From a virus, in the IMG/VR virus record IMGVR_UViG_3300045135_001915, positions 1 to 46,578 of that record: a stretch of 46,578 nucleotides of DNA; one strand, written 5' to 3'. The notes under the pieces were generated by a model that was not told the origin of the DNA, searched no databases, and saw only the letters and a list, made by a program, of their open reading frames with translations. This document shows positions 31,301 to 39,435 of the stretch, piece after piece; the stretch's first letter is position 1; each line of letters opens with the position of its first letter. The position numbers and the translations under genes were made by a program.

Positions 31301-31805
31301 TAATATTCTTCCTGACGAGGTATGTGATGCCTTGATTGAGATGTTTGAAGTAAATACACAGGGTCACGAAAAAATAAATGAAAATCATAAACCCTGTTTT
31401 ACTCAATTAAATATCAATCTTGACATACCATCGTTAGTTCCAGGATTAGTTCAATATACAAAACTTGCATATAAGAAGTATAGTGGAGATATTCAATCTC
31501 CATATCTTCCAACATTGGATTATATGGAAGAGTTTCGTATCAAAAGATATTGTCCTGGGGGAGAGGAAAGATTTGATGAACATGTAGATGTGACTGACCA
31601 TGCTTCTGCCAGAAGGTCAGTTGCATTTCTTTTTTATCTGAATGATTGTAATGGGAATACTGTTTTCCCTAAACAGGGGTTGAATATAAAACCCAAACGT
31701 GGTAAGGTGGTTGTGTTTCCTCCCACCTGGGAATATCCTCATAGTGGATTAGCACCTAAAGATAGGAACAAATATATTTTGAGTACATACATTCACTATG
31801 GATAA
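31257..31805 (+). CDS. 2-oxoglutarate/Fe(II)-dependent oxygenase
   Basis: 182 residues from ATG 31257, with a GGAGA site upstream inside uvsX. The catalytic facial triad is visible: H109-V-D111 in FDEHVDVTDH and H162 in EYPHSG, with K172 in the place of the 2OG-binding basic residue (KDRNKYILSTYIHYG). The cupin-like core (SVAFLFYLND, NIKPKRGKVVVFPP) resembles prolyl 4-hydroxylase family proteins found in many cyanophages. The substrate (protein or nucleic acid) is unknown. Overlaps uvsX by 44 bases and gp41 by 8. Confidence 0.88.
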   Translation: MKLQKNNFHTVRHYNNILPDEVCDALIEMFEVNTQGHEKINENHKPCFTQLNINLDIPSLVPGLVQYTKLAYKKYSGDIQSPYLPTLDYMEEFRIKRYCPGGEERFDEHVDVTDHASARRSVAFLFYLNDCNGNTVFPKQGLNIKPKRGKVVVFPPTWEYPHSGLAPKDRNKYILSTYIHYG

Positions 31806-33177
31806 AGTTGAAATCCTAATTCTTAGGAATCTTCTTTTCAGAGAAGAATATCTTCGTAAGGTGGTTCCTTTTATTAAATCAGATTATTTTGAAGACGTTA
31901 CCCAAAAGATTGTCTTTGAGGAAATTCTTAATTTTGTTCAAGAATATAATCAACCACCTACAAAAGAAGTTCTTTGTATTGAGGTTGAAAAAAGGAGTGA
32001 TATCAATGATACCTCATTTACAGAGGTAACTAAGTTCATCAGTTATCTTGAGGATGTTCCAACTGACTTTGATTGGTTGGTTGATACCACTGAAAAGTGG
32101 TGTAGAGATCGTGCTATCTATTTGGCACTAATGGAATCCATCGCTCTTGCTGATGGCAATGATAAAGAAAAAGATCGTGATGCTATCCCTGGTATTCTGT
32201 CAGATGCTTTGGCAGTTTCTTTTGATGCTCACGTAGGACACGACTACCTTCTTGATTATGAGGCAAGATATGAAACGTACCACCGCAAAGAAGACAAAAT
32301 CGAATTCGACCTTGAGTATTTCAACAAGGTTACAAAAGGTGGTCTCCCGAATAAAACGCTTAACATTGCTCTCGCTGGCACTGGTGTCGGCAAGAGTTTG
32401 TTTATGTGCCATGTTGCAGCTTCCGCACTCTTGGGAGGGAAGAACGTACTATACATCACGCTTGAAATGGCTGAAGAAAAGATTGCGGAGCGAATTGATG
32501 CTAACTTACTCAATGTACCTATTCAGGAGATAACTGATCTGCCAAAGATGATGTTTGAAAGTAAGGTAAATAACCTTGCTAAGAAAACTCAAGGCACCTT
32601 AATTATTAAGGAGTATCCTACTGCATCTGCTCATGCTGGACACTTTAAGGCACTTCTTAACGAACTTGCACTTAAGAAGTCATTTAGACCTGATATTATT
32701 TTCATTGATTACCTTAATATATGTGCTTCCAGCAGGTATCGCGGAAATAGCACTGTCAATTCATATAGCTATATCAAGGCAATTGCTGAAGAGCTTAGAG
32801 GGTTGGCTGTCGAAGCGAACGTACCTATCGTATCTGCCACCCAGACTACCCGTTCTGGTTATGGTAGCTCTGACGTTGAGCTTACTGATACTAGTGAGTC
32901 CTTTGGTCTCCCTGCTACTGCTGATCTTATGTTTGCCCTTATTTCAACTGATGAGCTTGAGGAACTCGGGCAGATTATGGTGAAGCAGTTGAAGAATCGT
33001 TATAATGACCCAACGATTCACAAACGTTTCATTGTCGGCATTGACCGTGCCAAGATGCGTCTTTATGACTGTGAGCAGTCAGCACAGGATGATGTTCTTG
33101 ACAGAGGTAAAGAAGAAGAGTATACTTATGAGGAACAAAAACCAAAGAAATCATTTGAGGGGTTTAAGTTCTCATGA
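31798..33177 (+). CDS. gp41: Replicative helicase gp41 (DnaB-like)
   Basis: Hexameric 5'-3' helicase of the replisome; pairs with primase gp61 (41646). 459 residues, T4 475. Walker A ALAGTGVGKS near 191-200, followed by YITLEMAEEKIAERID, Walker B IIFIDYLNIC, and QTTRSGYGSSDVELTDTSES with the arginine-finger region. N-terminal helical domain residues 1-150. The 5' end overlaps the oxygenase and the 3' end the next gene (ATGA). Confidence 0.96.
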   Translation: MDKVEILILRNLLFREEYLRKVVPFIKSDYFEDVTQKIVFEEILNFVQEYNQPPTKEVLCIEVEKRSDINDTSFTEVTKFISYLEDVPTDFDWLVDTTEKWCRDRAIYLALMESIALADGNDKEKDRDAIPGILSDALAVSFDAHVGHDYLLDYEARYETYHRKEDKIEFDLEYFNKVTKGGLPNKTLNIALAGTGVGKSLFMCHVAASALLGGKNVLYITLEMAEEKIAERIDANLLNVPIQEITDLPKMMFESKVNNLAKKTQGTLIIKEYPTASAHAGHFKALLNELALKKSFRPDIIFIDYLNICASSRYRGNSTVNSYSYIKAIAEELRGLAVEANVPIVSATQTTRSGYGSSDVELTDTSESFGLPATADLMFALISTDELEELGQIMVKQLKNRYNDPTIHKRFIVGIDRAKMRLYDCEQSAQDDVLDRGKEEEYTYEEQKPKKSFEGFKFS

Positions 33178-33500
33178 GAGGTTACTATTCTGTTTTCAAC
33201 CCAAGAGGTGAAAAGATTGCCGACTGTGGTCAAGAAAGAGATGCAGTAAATCTCATAAGTATGAGAAACCGTCGATGGGATGGACATTACTTCACTTTCA
33301 TTCCTTTGCCTGGTGACATTGTTGATGTTACTCCTTCTAAGCAACTACCTACAAAAGACATCGTTGTTAATATGGACGGTGGTGTTGGTGGTAGTTGGAA
33401 AGAAGTAGATTATGTTGACATTGGTGGTCAAAAGATTGCCACCCAACAAAACCTCCCTCAAAATTGCCAAGAACCATTTATTCCCGATTTTCATGACTAA
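33174..33500 (+). CDS. Conserved hypothetical protein
   Basis: 108 residues, MRGYYSVFNPRGEKIADCG at the start, beta-rich, with GHYFTFIPLPGDIV and NMDGGVGGSWKEV. The first 40 residues (front of NPRGEKIADCGQERDAVNLI) resemble short sequences in phage accessory proteins, but no domain is recognised. Coupled to gp41 by ATGA and overlapping mazG by eight bases. Function unknown. Confidence 0.65.
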   Translation: MRGYYSVFNPRGEKIADCGQERDAVNLISMRNRRWDGHYFTFIPLPGDIVDVTPSKQLPTKDIVVNMDGGVGGSWKEVDYVDIGGQKIATQQNLPQNCQEPFIPDFHD

Positions 33501-33900
33501 AGTTGATACCGAAAAGTACGTTGAGTTTGTAAGTGCAGTCACGAGTGAACCATCCTCAAACTTTGGTTCTATGATGTCTCGTCTTACTGAACTTGAAGTT
33601 GCTGATTGTGATGTACCACATCTTTTGACTGCTGCTGTAGGAATGTCTGCAGAAGCAGGTGAGTTTACTGAAGTAGTTAAAAAAATTATCTTTCAGGGCA
33701 AACCTTGGAATGAAGACAATGCTTTTCATCTGAAGCGTGAACTGGGAGATGTTCTTTGGTATGTTGCTCAAGCCTGTATGGCACTTGATACAACCTTTGA
33801 TGAAATTATTGAAATGAATGTTGAAAAACTTCAGGCACGATATCCTGGTGGTAGTTTCGATGTTCATCAGTCCGAAAACCGTAAGGAGGGTGATGTATGA
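33493..33900 (+). CDS. mazG: MazG-like nucleotide pyrophosphohydrolase
   Basis: 135 residues from ATG 33493. The MazG metal-binding pattern is present: AEAGEFTEVVKK (E54, E57, E60 region) and KRELGDVLWYVAQ (E83, D86). MazG in cyanophages was proposed to lower (p)ppGpp in the host, but recent work on the cyanophage enzyme points to hydrolysis of dGTP and dCTP-type nucleotides; for this protein the substrate is open. It would complement NrdAB and DUF3310 in nucleotide metabolism. Overlaps the next gene by four bases. Confidence 0.88.
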   Translation: MTKVDTEKYVEFVSAVTSEPSSNFGSMMSRLTELEVADCDVPHLLTAAVGMSAEAGEFTEVVKKIIFQGKPWNEDNAFHLKRELGDVLWYVAQACMALDTTFDEIIEMNVEKLQARYPGGSFDVHQSENRKEGDV

Positions 33901-34070
33901 CAGACAATAATCAAAGGCAGTGGTCTGCTTGGTATTCTCTTAAAAGTTGGTTTAAGAGTTTATTTGAAAGTGAAGGAGAAGCACTTCTTAATACCTACGA
34001 AAACAATCCCCCACCAGAGGTAGGATTTCAACCCTATACTGGTGATGATAATAATGGAGATGAAGGATGA
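33897..34070 (+). CDS. Small acidic hypothetical protein
   Basis: 57 residues: a Trp/Lys-containing N-terminal amphipathic part (RQWSAWYSLKSWFKSLFESE), then a proline and acidic tail ending DDNNGDEG. It starts and ends in ATGA overlaps with mazG and the next gene. No domain recognised; the amphipathic helix could associate with membrane or protein. Confidence 0.6.
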   Translation: MTDNNQRQWSAWYSLKSWFKSLFESEGEALLNTYENNPPPEVGFQPYTGDDNNGDEG

Positions 34071-34255
34071 TTAAACTTGAACTTGAACTGCAAAATGCTG
34101 CATCAATTCGTCACGTTCTGTTCAAAGAACAAGAACGATACACTTATGACGAAAAAAGTTGCCCACAACGAATTTCTGATATTCGTGAAGTAATTGTTAA
34201 CCTTGATAACCAAATTGATGAGGAACTGAGAAATGAAACTACTGACGTTGGATGA
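34067..34255 (+). CDS. Small coiled-coil-type hypothetical protein
   Basis: 62 residues, mostly helical with heptad-like spacing (LELELQNAASIRHVLFKEQE, then REVIVNLDNQIDEEL). It overlaps the gene before it by four bases and the one after by 23. Unknown function. Confidence 0.6.
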   Translation: MIKLELELQNAASIRHVLFKEQERYTYDEKSCPQRISDIREVIVNLDNQIDEELRNETTDVG

Positions 34256-34448
34256 CTATAAAAAAGCTGGTGAAGAGTTTTGGCCTAAGTATTGGTATGT
34301 TGCCAAAGAACTAGGTGAAGATTCTAAACCGGAAGACATTCTAAAAGTTATGGAAGCGGTTGGCGGTGTAGCACTCAAGATTAAACTTGATGATAAACTG
34401 TCAGGACCTTTTGGTTTTAATAAAAAGAAGGAAGAGAATGATGACTAA
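34233..34448 (+). CDS. Conserved small cyanophage protein
   Basis: 71 residues. MKLLTLDDYKKAGEEFWPKY and ILKVMEAVGGVALK are typical of a small family found in many cyanomyoviruses, always hypothetical. Ends with a charged tail (KKKEENDD). Overlaps the preceding gene by 23 bases and the next by 11. No enzyme motif seen. Confidence 0.65.
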   Translation: MKLLTLDDYKKAGEEFWPKYWYVAKELGEDSKPEDILKVMEAVGGVALKIKLDDKLSGPFGFNKKKEENDD

Positions 34449-34587
34449 AAGAACTTATAGTGATAAAGGTGGTCAAACTTGGGAGTGGGAAGAAACTCCA
34501 GAAACTATTGAAGCACTAAAGAAACTCCATGAATCAGCAAAACGAGTCCAAGAACTACGGTACACCAAACCAAAACGAGCATCCTGA
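34438..34587 (+). CDS. Small hypothetical protein
   Basis: 49 residues from ATG 34438 (or 48 from ATG 34441), beginning TKRTYSDKGGQTWEWEETPE after the Met residues. A GGAAGAG ribosome site lies just before. Basic C-terminus (RYTKPKRAS). No recognised domain. It overlaps the next gene by 59 bases, so one of the two starts may differ from that given. Confidence 0.5.
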   Translation: MMTKRTYSDKGGQTWEWEETPETIEALKKLHESAKRVQELRYTKPKRAS

Positions 34588-34807
34588 GATTGCCGAAGTA
34601 GACTGGATTGATGATGCCTTCTATATCAGGAAGACACGTTTCGGTCTATATACCAGTGTGTTGAAAAATGGAAAAGATTTTTTGACTGGTGGTACTTATG
34701 ATGGTGTTCTGCAAATGTCACGTTGGCATCTCAAATGTGAACAAGAAGGAACACTTCACCTTTATACAAGAGTGGTGAATAGTGGAGTAGTTGGTGGAAA
34801 ACTCTGA
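34529..34807 (+). CDS. Conserved hypothetical protein
   Basis: 92 residues. After a polar N-terminus, the sequence EVDWIDDAFYIRKTRFGLY, then GKDFLTGGTYDGVLQMSR and a WHLKCEQEG segment, reads as a small mixed alpha/beta domain. No family is recognised. The gene overlaps the previous one by 59 bases and the next by 14. Coding seems likely because of aromatic and glycine patterns, but function is unknown. Confidence 0.6.
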   Translation: MNQQNESKNYGTPNQNEHPEIAEVDWIDDAFYIRKTRFGLYTSVLKNGKDFLTGGTYDGVLQMSRWHLKCEQEGTLHLYTRVVNSGVVGGKL

Positions 34808-34985
34808 TAGTTATAAATTTGGTGGACTTGATAGAGAACCTGTCAATATACTAAGGTTAATCAGTGAACTTGAGGGGTCATATCAACTCCTCAAGTACAT
34901 GGGTTTCAAAGAAGATATGGAAACCATTGATCAAATTAAAAAGAAGTACTATAGCATGTACTTCAAACTTAAAAAGGGGTTATAG
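34794..34985 (+). CDS. Small hypothetical protein ending inside the tRNA gene
   Basis: 63 residues from GTG 34794, with GGAG (34783-34786) at normal spacing; an in-frame TTG at 34791 is less likely. Helical (NILRLISELEGSYQLLKYMG, IDQIKKKYYSMYFKLKKG). Its stop TAG (34983-34985) lies within the acceptor and D-arm junction of the tRNA, a 10-base overlap. Hypothetical. Confidence 0.6.
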   Translation: MENSDSYKFGGLDREPVNILRLISELEGSYQLLKYMGFKEDMETIDQIKKKYYSMYFKLKKGL

Positions 34986-35048
34986 CTCAATTGGTAGAGC
35001 GCCTGCTTTGCACGCAGGAGGTTTGGGGTTCGAGTCCCCATAACTCCA
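34976..35048 (+). tRNA. tRNA-Ala (anticodon TGC)
   Basis: A complete 73-base cloverleaf: acceptor GGGGTTA/TAACTCC, D-arm GCTC/GAGC, anticodon stem CCTGC/GCAGG with loop TTTGCAC (anticodon TGC, reads GCA/GCG and by wobble other Ala codons), five-base variable loop, T-arm TGGGG-TTCGAGT-CCCCA, discriminator A. The third acceptor pair is G3-T70, the alanine identity element. CCA is not encoded. The upstream CDS overlaps its first ten bases. Confidence 0.97.
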
Positions 35049-35049
35049 T

Positions 35050-35057
35050 TCTAAATA
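35050..35057 (+). promoter_or_regulatory. Weak late-like octamer before the nuclease-like gene
   Basis: TCTAAATA lies two bases after the tRNA and 14 bases before the ATG at 35071. It deviates at the third position (C T versus A T) from NATAAATA; low support. Confidence 0.3.
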
Positions 35058-35070
35058 AAATTAAAACACA

Positions 35071-36372
35071 ATGGCTGTTTTAAGAAATACTTCAAAGGGA
35101 CAACTTGGGAAGTATGTTGTTCCTACCGTAGAAATATTAAATACTGGAAGAGTTAGTACTGCCACAAAAACTTACACTTTAAAAAGAAGTGATAGAAATA
35201 CTGAGGCGATCAAAAGATTTTTGCAGTTAGGTGTTCAACCTTCATCACAAGATGATGCTCTTAATATTACTCTTGAAACAACAGACTCTAAGAAAAAAAC
35301 TATAACGATAGGTTCTATAAACAAACCAAATGTTAGATATAACCTAGGTGATATGGCGGAGGGTGTGGTTGGTGCTGCTATATGTGCTAGATTTATTTAC
35401 AAGAACAGAAATATTAGAGCACAAAATGTTTATGGTGTTTTGAATGCACTTGCATCTTCTGGAATGAAAAACTATCCAGGAAAAAAAGGAAAATATGTAG
35501 AGAGAACTTTTAAGTCAGCAAATGCAAATCCAAAAGTAATGGATGATGTTCGTTGTTATATTTCTCTTGCTGAAGTTAATATGGCGGCGTTATTATCTCC
35601 TGCCAATAGAACTACACTCAAACCATATGTTGACTCTGCGGTAAAATATGCCAATAGTACAAATATAAAAAAATGGTCTCAACTTGTTTATCTGAATAAC
35701 AGGTATGATAAAATAGAAGTTTTGTCTGATGGATTGGGAGGACAAAAAACAACAAAGGTTGATGTATCAGTAAAAATTACTGATGCTGATGGAAACCCTA
35801 TGCCTGTTGATGTTTTGGTTTCATTAAAAGCTGGTGATGTAAAACAGTTTGGGCAAGTATCTGGTGCAGAGTTTGTAAAGCAAACTGAACTTTGGGAAAG
35901 ATTATTTGGATATGGTAATGCTATCAGTAATCTTCAAGTGAAGTACGATAAACTTATGTTTGTTGATAAGGAACCTGATAAGGCAGTTTCCTTAGTTTAT
36001 AATAAGGTAAATCAATTACTTAGGAATGATCTTTCTTCAAATAAGTCTGAGCAAATTCTCCAAACAATGTCAAATGCTATCAGGTATTTTGCAACTTTAG
36101 ATGAAGAGTTTGTTACTCTTGTTCAGGTTGGTGGGGGGAAAGCAAAAGTTTACGAGTTTAATGAAATGTATTCAAAGATAAGTGGAAGAAATTATACGTC
36201 ATCAATAAAAAGTGGTAGTAGTGGTCTTCCCACTATTACTATCAGTAGTGAAGGAAGTGACCTTGTGCAGTTTAGAGTAAAGCAAGAGTTTAAGAGTGAT
36301 GGATCTCCTTACATAAGAAACTATGTTGAAAAACTTGCTTTACTTGGAGAATTGTTGGCGGAGACATTGTAA
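35071..36372 (+). CDS. Conserved cyanophage protein, possible PD-(D/E)XK-type nuclease
   Basis: 433 residues, MAVLRNTSKGQLGKYVVPTV at the start. A candidate nuclease core is seen: an acidic helix LGDMAEGVVGAAICARF (about 91-107), then PVDVLVSLKAGDVKQFGQ (about 245-262), matching the D-(x)n-[x]-L-K pattern with a following QF/GQ helix typical of restriction-like enzymes. The remainder is helical with no known domain. Placed immediately after a tRNA and before late genes. Could be a nuclease or a virion protein; activity is only inferred. Confidence 0.65.
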   Translation: MAVLRNTSKGQLGKYVVPTVEILNTGRVSTATKTYTLKRSDRNTEAIKRFLQLGVQPSSQDDALNITLETTDSKKKTITIGSINKPNVRYNLGDMAEGVVGAAICARFIYKNRNIRAQNVYGVLNALASSGMKNYPGKKGKYVERTFKSANANPKVMDDVRCYISLAEVNMAALLSPANRTTLKPYVDSAVKYANSTNIKKWSQLVYLNNRYDKIEVLSDGLGGQKTTKVDVSVKITDADGNPMPVDVLVSLKAGDVKQFGQVSGAEFVKQTELWERLFGYGNAISNLQVKYDKLMFVDKEPDKAVSLVYNKVNQLLRNDLSSNKSEQILQTMSNAIRYFATLDEEFVTLVQVGGGKAKVYEFNEMYSKISGRNYTSSIKSGSSGLPTITISSEGSDLVQFRVKQEFKSDGSPYIRNYVEKLALLGELLAETL

Positions 36373-36378
36373 TAAATA
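36371..36378 (+). promoter_or_regulatory. Late promoter octamer for the nucleotidyltransferase gene
   Basis: AATAAATA immediately following the preceding stop codon, 25 bases before the ATG at 36403. Confidence 0.55.
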
Positions 36379-36402
36379 AATGTATAGGAAAAAACAATAT
36401 AA

Positions 36403-37626
36403 ATGAAACGGTTTCTTCAATTTTTGAATGAGGCAGAATCGCAGGCATCGATGCAGGCGAGAAAGTTAAACCTCAAGAGTGATGGACATGGGGGGTGGGT
36501 AGACTCCCGTGGAGAGTTTGTTGCGAAAACTGAAAAAGGGAAACTGGTCTTCTATGATAAGAATAGGAAGTTAGGTGAAAAGGATGCTCCTTCGTCAAAA
36601 CCCAAAGCATCTACCCAGACAACAAATACATCTACAAAAAAACCCACTGAACCGGAAGCAACAAAAGGCGAAAAAGGTGCTTCAGATGATGAAGGATCTG
36701 CTGAAGAGAGTGAAACTTTAACAGTTGTATTTGGTCGATTTAATCCACCAACTGTTGGTCATGAAAAACTTTTGTCTGCGGCAAAGAAAGTATCTGTTGG
36801 TGGAGACCTTAAAATATATCCTTCAAGAACTCAGGATTCTAAGAAGAACCCACTTGATCCTGACATGAAGATCTCTTTCATGAAGAAGATGTTCCCAGAT
36901 TATGAAGAGGATATTGTAAATGATGATGAGATGAGATCTATTTTTAATGTTCTTGTCACTGCAGCAGAACAGGGATATGCAAATGTGAATATTGTTGTTG
37001 GTTCTGACCGTCAGTCTGAGTTTGATAATTTGGCACAAAAGTATAATGGAGAACTTTATGACTTTGAACTGATTAATGTTATTTCTGCTGGTGCTAGAGA
37101 TGCTGATTCTGAAGGTGTAGAAGGAATGTCTGCATCTAAAATGCGTAAGGCAGTTATGGATGATGACTTTGAAGCATTCCGAAAAGGAACACCAAAATCA
37201 CTTGATGATGGAGATACCCAGGCACTATTTGATGCAGTCCGCTCTGGCATGAAGGTTAAGAAGAAAAAGAAAGTAACTGAAATGTGGGAGATTGCTCCTA
37301 AGTTCGACCCACAAGGATTGCGTGAAAACTATATCGGTGGTTCTATTTTCAACCTTGGTGATATTGTAGAAAATGTAAACACTGGACTGGTTGGAAAAAT
37401 TATTCGCCGTGGAACAAATCATCTTATCTGTGTGACTAAAGAGAACTATATGTTCAAGTCTTGGATACATGATGTAATGGAATCAGTTGTAAATTATTCA
37501 GGTCCATCTGGAGTTCCAGCAAATCAAAGAGAAGTTGGTACAGATGCAAGTCGTGAATATGCAATGAGAATCCTTGGCGTTAAGGAAATCAGGAACTTCA
37601 TAAATAAGTATAAGGCTAAAAAGTAA
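36403..37626 (+). CDS. Nucleotidyltransferase-like protein with capsid-targeting N-terminus
   Basis: 407 residues in three parts. Residues 1-60 begin MKRFLQFLNEAESQ, closely like the capsid-targeting sequences of T4 internal proteins (MKTYQEFIAEA type), with an L8-N-E10 / A11 site fitting gp21. Residues 60-105 are a disordered linker. Residues 106-255 form a cytidylyltransferase-like domain with FGRFNPPTVGH (110-120), VVGSDRQSEF and MSASKMRKAV (242-251). The end (313-360) holds a KOW-like GDIVENVNTGLVG region. NMN-adenylyl or similar transfer activity is likely; delivery in the virion is an inference. Under a late promoter. Confidence 0.8.
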   Translation: MKRFLQFLNEAESQASMQARKLNLKSDGHGGWVDSRGEFVAKTEKGKLVFYDKNRKLGEKDAPSSKPKASTQTTNTSTKKPTEPEATKGEKGASDDEGSAEESETLTVVFGRFNPPTVGHEKLLSAAKKVSVGGDLKIYPSRTQDSKKNPLDPDMKISFMKKMFPDYEEDIVNDDEMRSIFNVLVTAAEQGYANVNIVVGSDRQSEFDNLAQKYNGELYDFELINVISAGARDADSEGVEGMSASKMRKAVMDDDFEAFRKGTPKSLDDGDTQALFDAVRSGMKVKKKKKVTEMWEIAPKFDPQGLRENYIGGSIFNLGDIVENVNTGLVGKIIRRGTNHLICVTKENYMFKSWIHDVMESVVNYSGPSGVPANQREVGTDASREYAMRILGVKEIRNFINKYKAKK

Positions 37627-37640
37627 GCATACTTATACTC

Positions 37641-39431
37641 ATGACTCATCTTAACGATCTTTCTAAAGTTTATAAGGAGCAGATTGCTTCCCAAGAAACT
37701 CAAGAAGAGGGTTATAAACCCATTGATAAAGAGAAGGAAAATAAAATGTATCGTCGTGCTGGAAACTTGGCACGTACTTCTCTTTCTTCTAGAGGTAAGA
37801 AAAAGAAAGATGCTCAGGACAAGTCCGAAAAGATTGTCACTGCTATCACCCGCCAAAAGGAGAAAGAGCGTTTCGCTAAGATGGGTGATGAAAGAGCAAG
37901 AGATAACTATAAAGAAGAAGTTGAACAACTCAACGAAAGACCTTATCAAGTAATGGGTTCTTCTGATGGGAAGAAGAAGGAGAAGAAAATTGGCAAACCA
38001 GTAAAGAGCAAAAAGTATGCTGATGCAAGAGCAGCAGAATTAGAAGATACTCATAAGAAGAGTGGTGGAAAACTTGGTATGAAAAAGACCAGAGTTCAAT
38101 ATACTGAAGGTCTTGATCCTGTAGGTCAGGAAGATGCTGATATTGATAATGATGGCAAGAAGAACACTAGAGCTGATAAGTATTTGATGAATCGCCGCAA
38201 AGCAATTGGCAAGGCAATGAAAGAAGAGGAGCATAAGATTGGTGGTGGCAATCTTGAAAAACTTGCTAAAAAGGCAACAAAGAGAATTGATGCTGATGTT
38301 GATGGTGATGTAGATACTGATGATCCTAAGTCAAAGGAAATGGGTGAGTTTGTCCCTTCTGCTGATGGTAAAAAGAAAGTGAAGACGGAGATTCAAAAAG
38401 AGTCTTTCTCAAATTGGAGACAAGATCTTACTGAAGTCATGACTGATGCAGAAGTAGATCCAAAAATTACTGAGAAGAAAGTACAGAATACTATCAAGAT
38501 CAATCCTAAACTGGGCGAAGCAGTTGAGGAAATTGGTGGAAGTCTTCTTGAAGAAATTGAGATTGATGAGTTTGACTACATTATCGAAAGTGTATATAAT
38601 GAACTCATCGAAGAGGGATACTCTGAAGATGATGTAGAGGATGCAATTGAGTTTGCTTTAACTGATGAACTTAGTGAAGCATCTGACAGATATTATGATT
38701 CTGCAGTAAAAGCATCTAAAGATGCAGCTGCTAAGAAGAAGAGAAAGGAAATGATGGACAAGGCGAAAGGTCACCTTAGGTTTATGAAGCGTAAGGCAGG
38801 TGAAAAATACGATTCTGCTAAGAAAAAAATCGGTATGGCATCTGCTAAGGCACAAGTTGGTATTTACAACAAAGGCAGAGAAGCACTACAAACTGCTGGT
38901 GACAAGCGCAGAAAGGCAGGGAAAGCAATTGCTGATGCTCCTAAGAAGGCAAGAAAAGGTCTTAAAGGAATGATTCGGAAAGCAGCACAGAAAGTTGTTG
39001 ACCGCATGTCTGAAGAAGTTATTGCCGAACTGAATTCTTCCGTTAATGAACAAGAAGTTCCTTATGGTGCTAGAACTCAGGGTCTTAGTTTGCCATTCAA
39101 AAGTGTTGATGGACTGATTAAAGGTAGTTCGCCAGCTAAATTCCCAACTGTAGATGTTGAGAAAATGAAGAGAATGAAGCAACAAGGTTTAGTTAACAAA
39201 CCAACATCAAAACCTTCAATTCAAATGGCTGGTTATGAACCAGAAGGTAAAATGATTGAGACAGAAGAGGCTATTGCTGAAATGGGAAATCCATCTTTTG
39301 ATATTAGAGGTGGTGATGCTCGTAAAGCAGCAAAAACTCAAAAGATTAATAAAGCAGCAGATGCTGGTGTTCCCAATGCTGCTGGAAAAGCAAAAGGTCC
39401 CATTCTTCCTGGTAACTTAAGGGGGGTATAA
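37641..39431 (+). CDS. Large Lys/Glu-rich protein with EF-hand-like motifs, probable virion-associated
   Basis: 596 residues, very charged. It contains two acidic calcium-loop-like motifs: DADIDNDGKKN (about 165-175) and DADVDGDVDTDD (about 218-229), of the DxDxDG type. A helical region near 320-345 (DYIIESVYNELIEEGYSEDD) is followed by a Lys-rich basic segment (residues about 355-460, AGEKYDSAKKKIGMASAKAQ). Potential gp21 sites include LSE-A near 349. Such proteins occur in cyanophage late clusters, often with hypothetical status. A packaged internal protein or a DNA-condensing scaffold is an inference from charge and position. Confidence 0.65.
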   Translation: MTHLNDLSKVYKEQIASQETQEEGYKPIDKEKENKMYRRAGNLARTSLSSRGKKKKDAQDKSEKIVTAITRQKEKERFAKMGDERARDNYKEEVEQLNERPYQVMGSSDGKKKEKKIGKPVKSKKYADARAAELEDTHKKSGGKLGMKKTRVQYTEGLDPVGQEDADIDNDGKKNTRADKYLMNRRKAIGKAMKEEEHKIGGGNLEKLAKKATKRIDADVDGDVDTDDPKSKEMGEFVPSADGKKKVKTEIQKESFSNWRQDLTEVMTDAEVDPKITEKKVQNTIKINPKLGEAVEEIGGSLLEEIEIDEFDYIIESVYNELIEEGYSEDDVEDAIEFALTDELSEASDRYYDSAVKASKDAAAKKKRKEMMDKAKGHLRFMKRKAGEKYDSAKKKIGMASAKAQVGIYNKGREALQTAGDKRRKAGKAIADAPKKARKGLKGMIRKAAQKVVDRMSEEVIAELNSSVNEQEVPYGARTQGLSLPFKSVDGLIKGSSPAKFPTVDVEKMKRMKQQGLVNKPTSKPSIQMAGYEPEGKMIETEEAIAEMGNPSFDIRGGDARKAAKTQKINKAADAGVPNAAGKAKGPILPGNLRGV

Positions 39432-39435
39432 TGAA

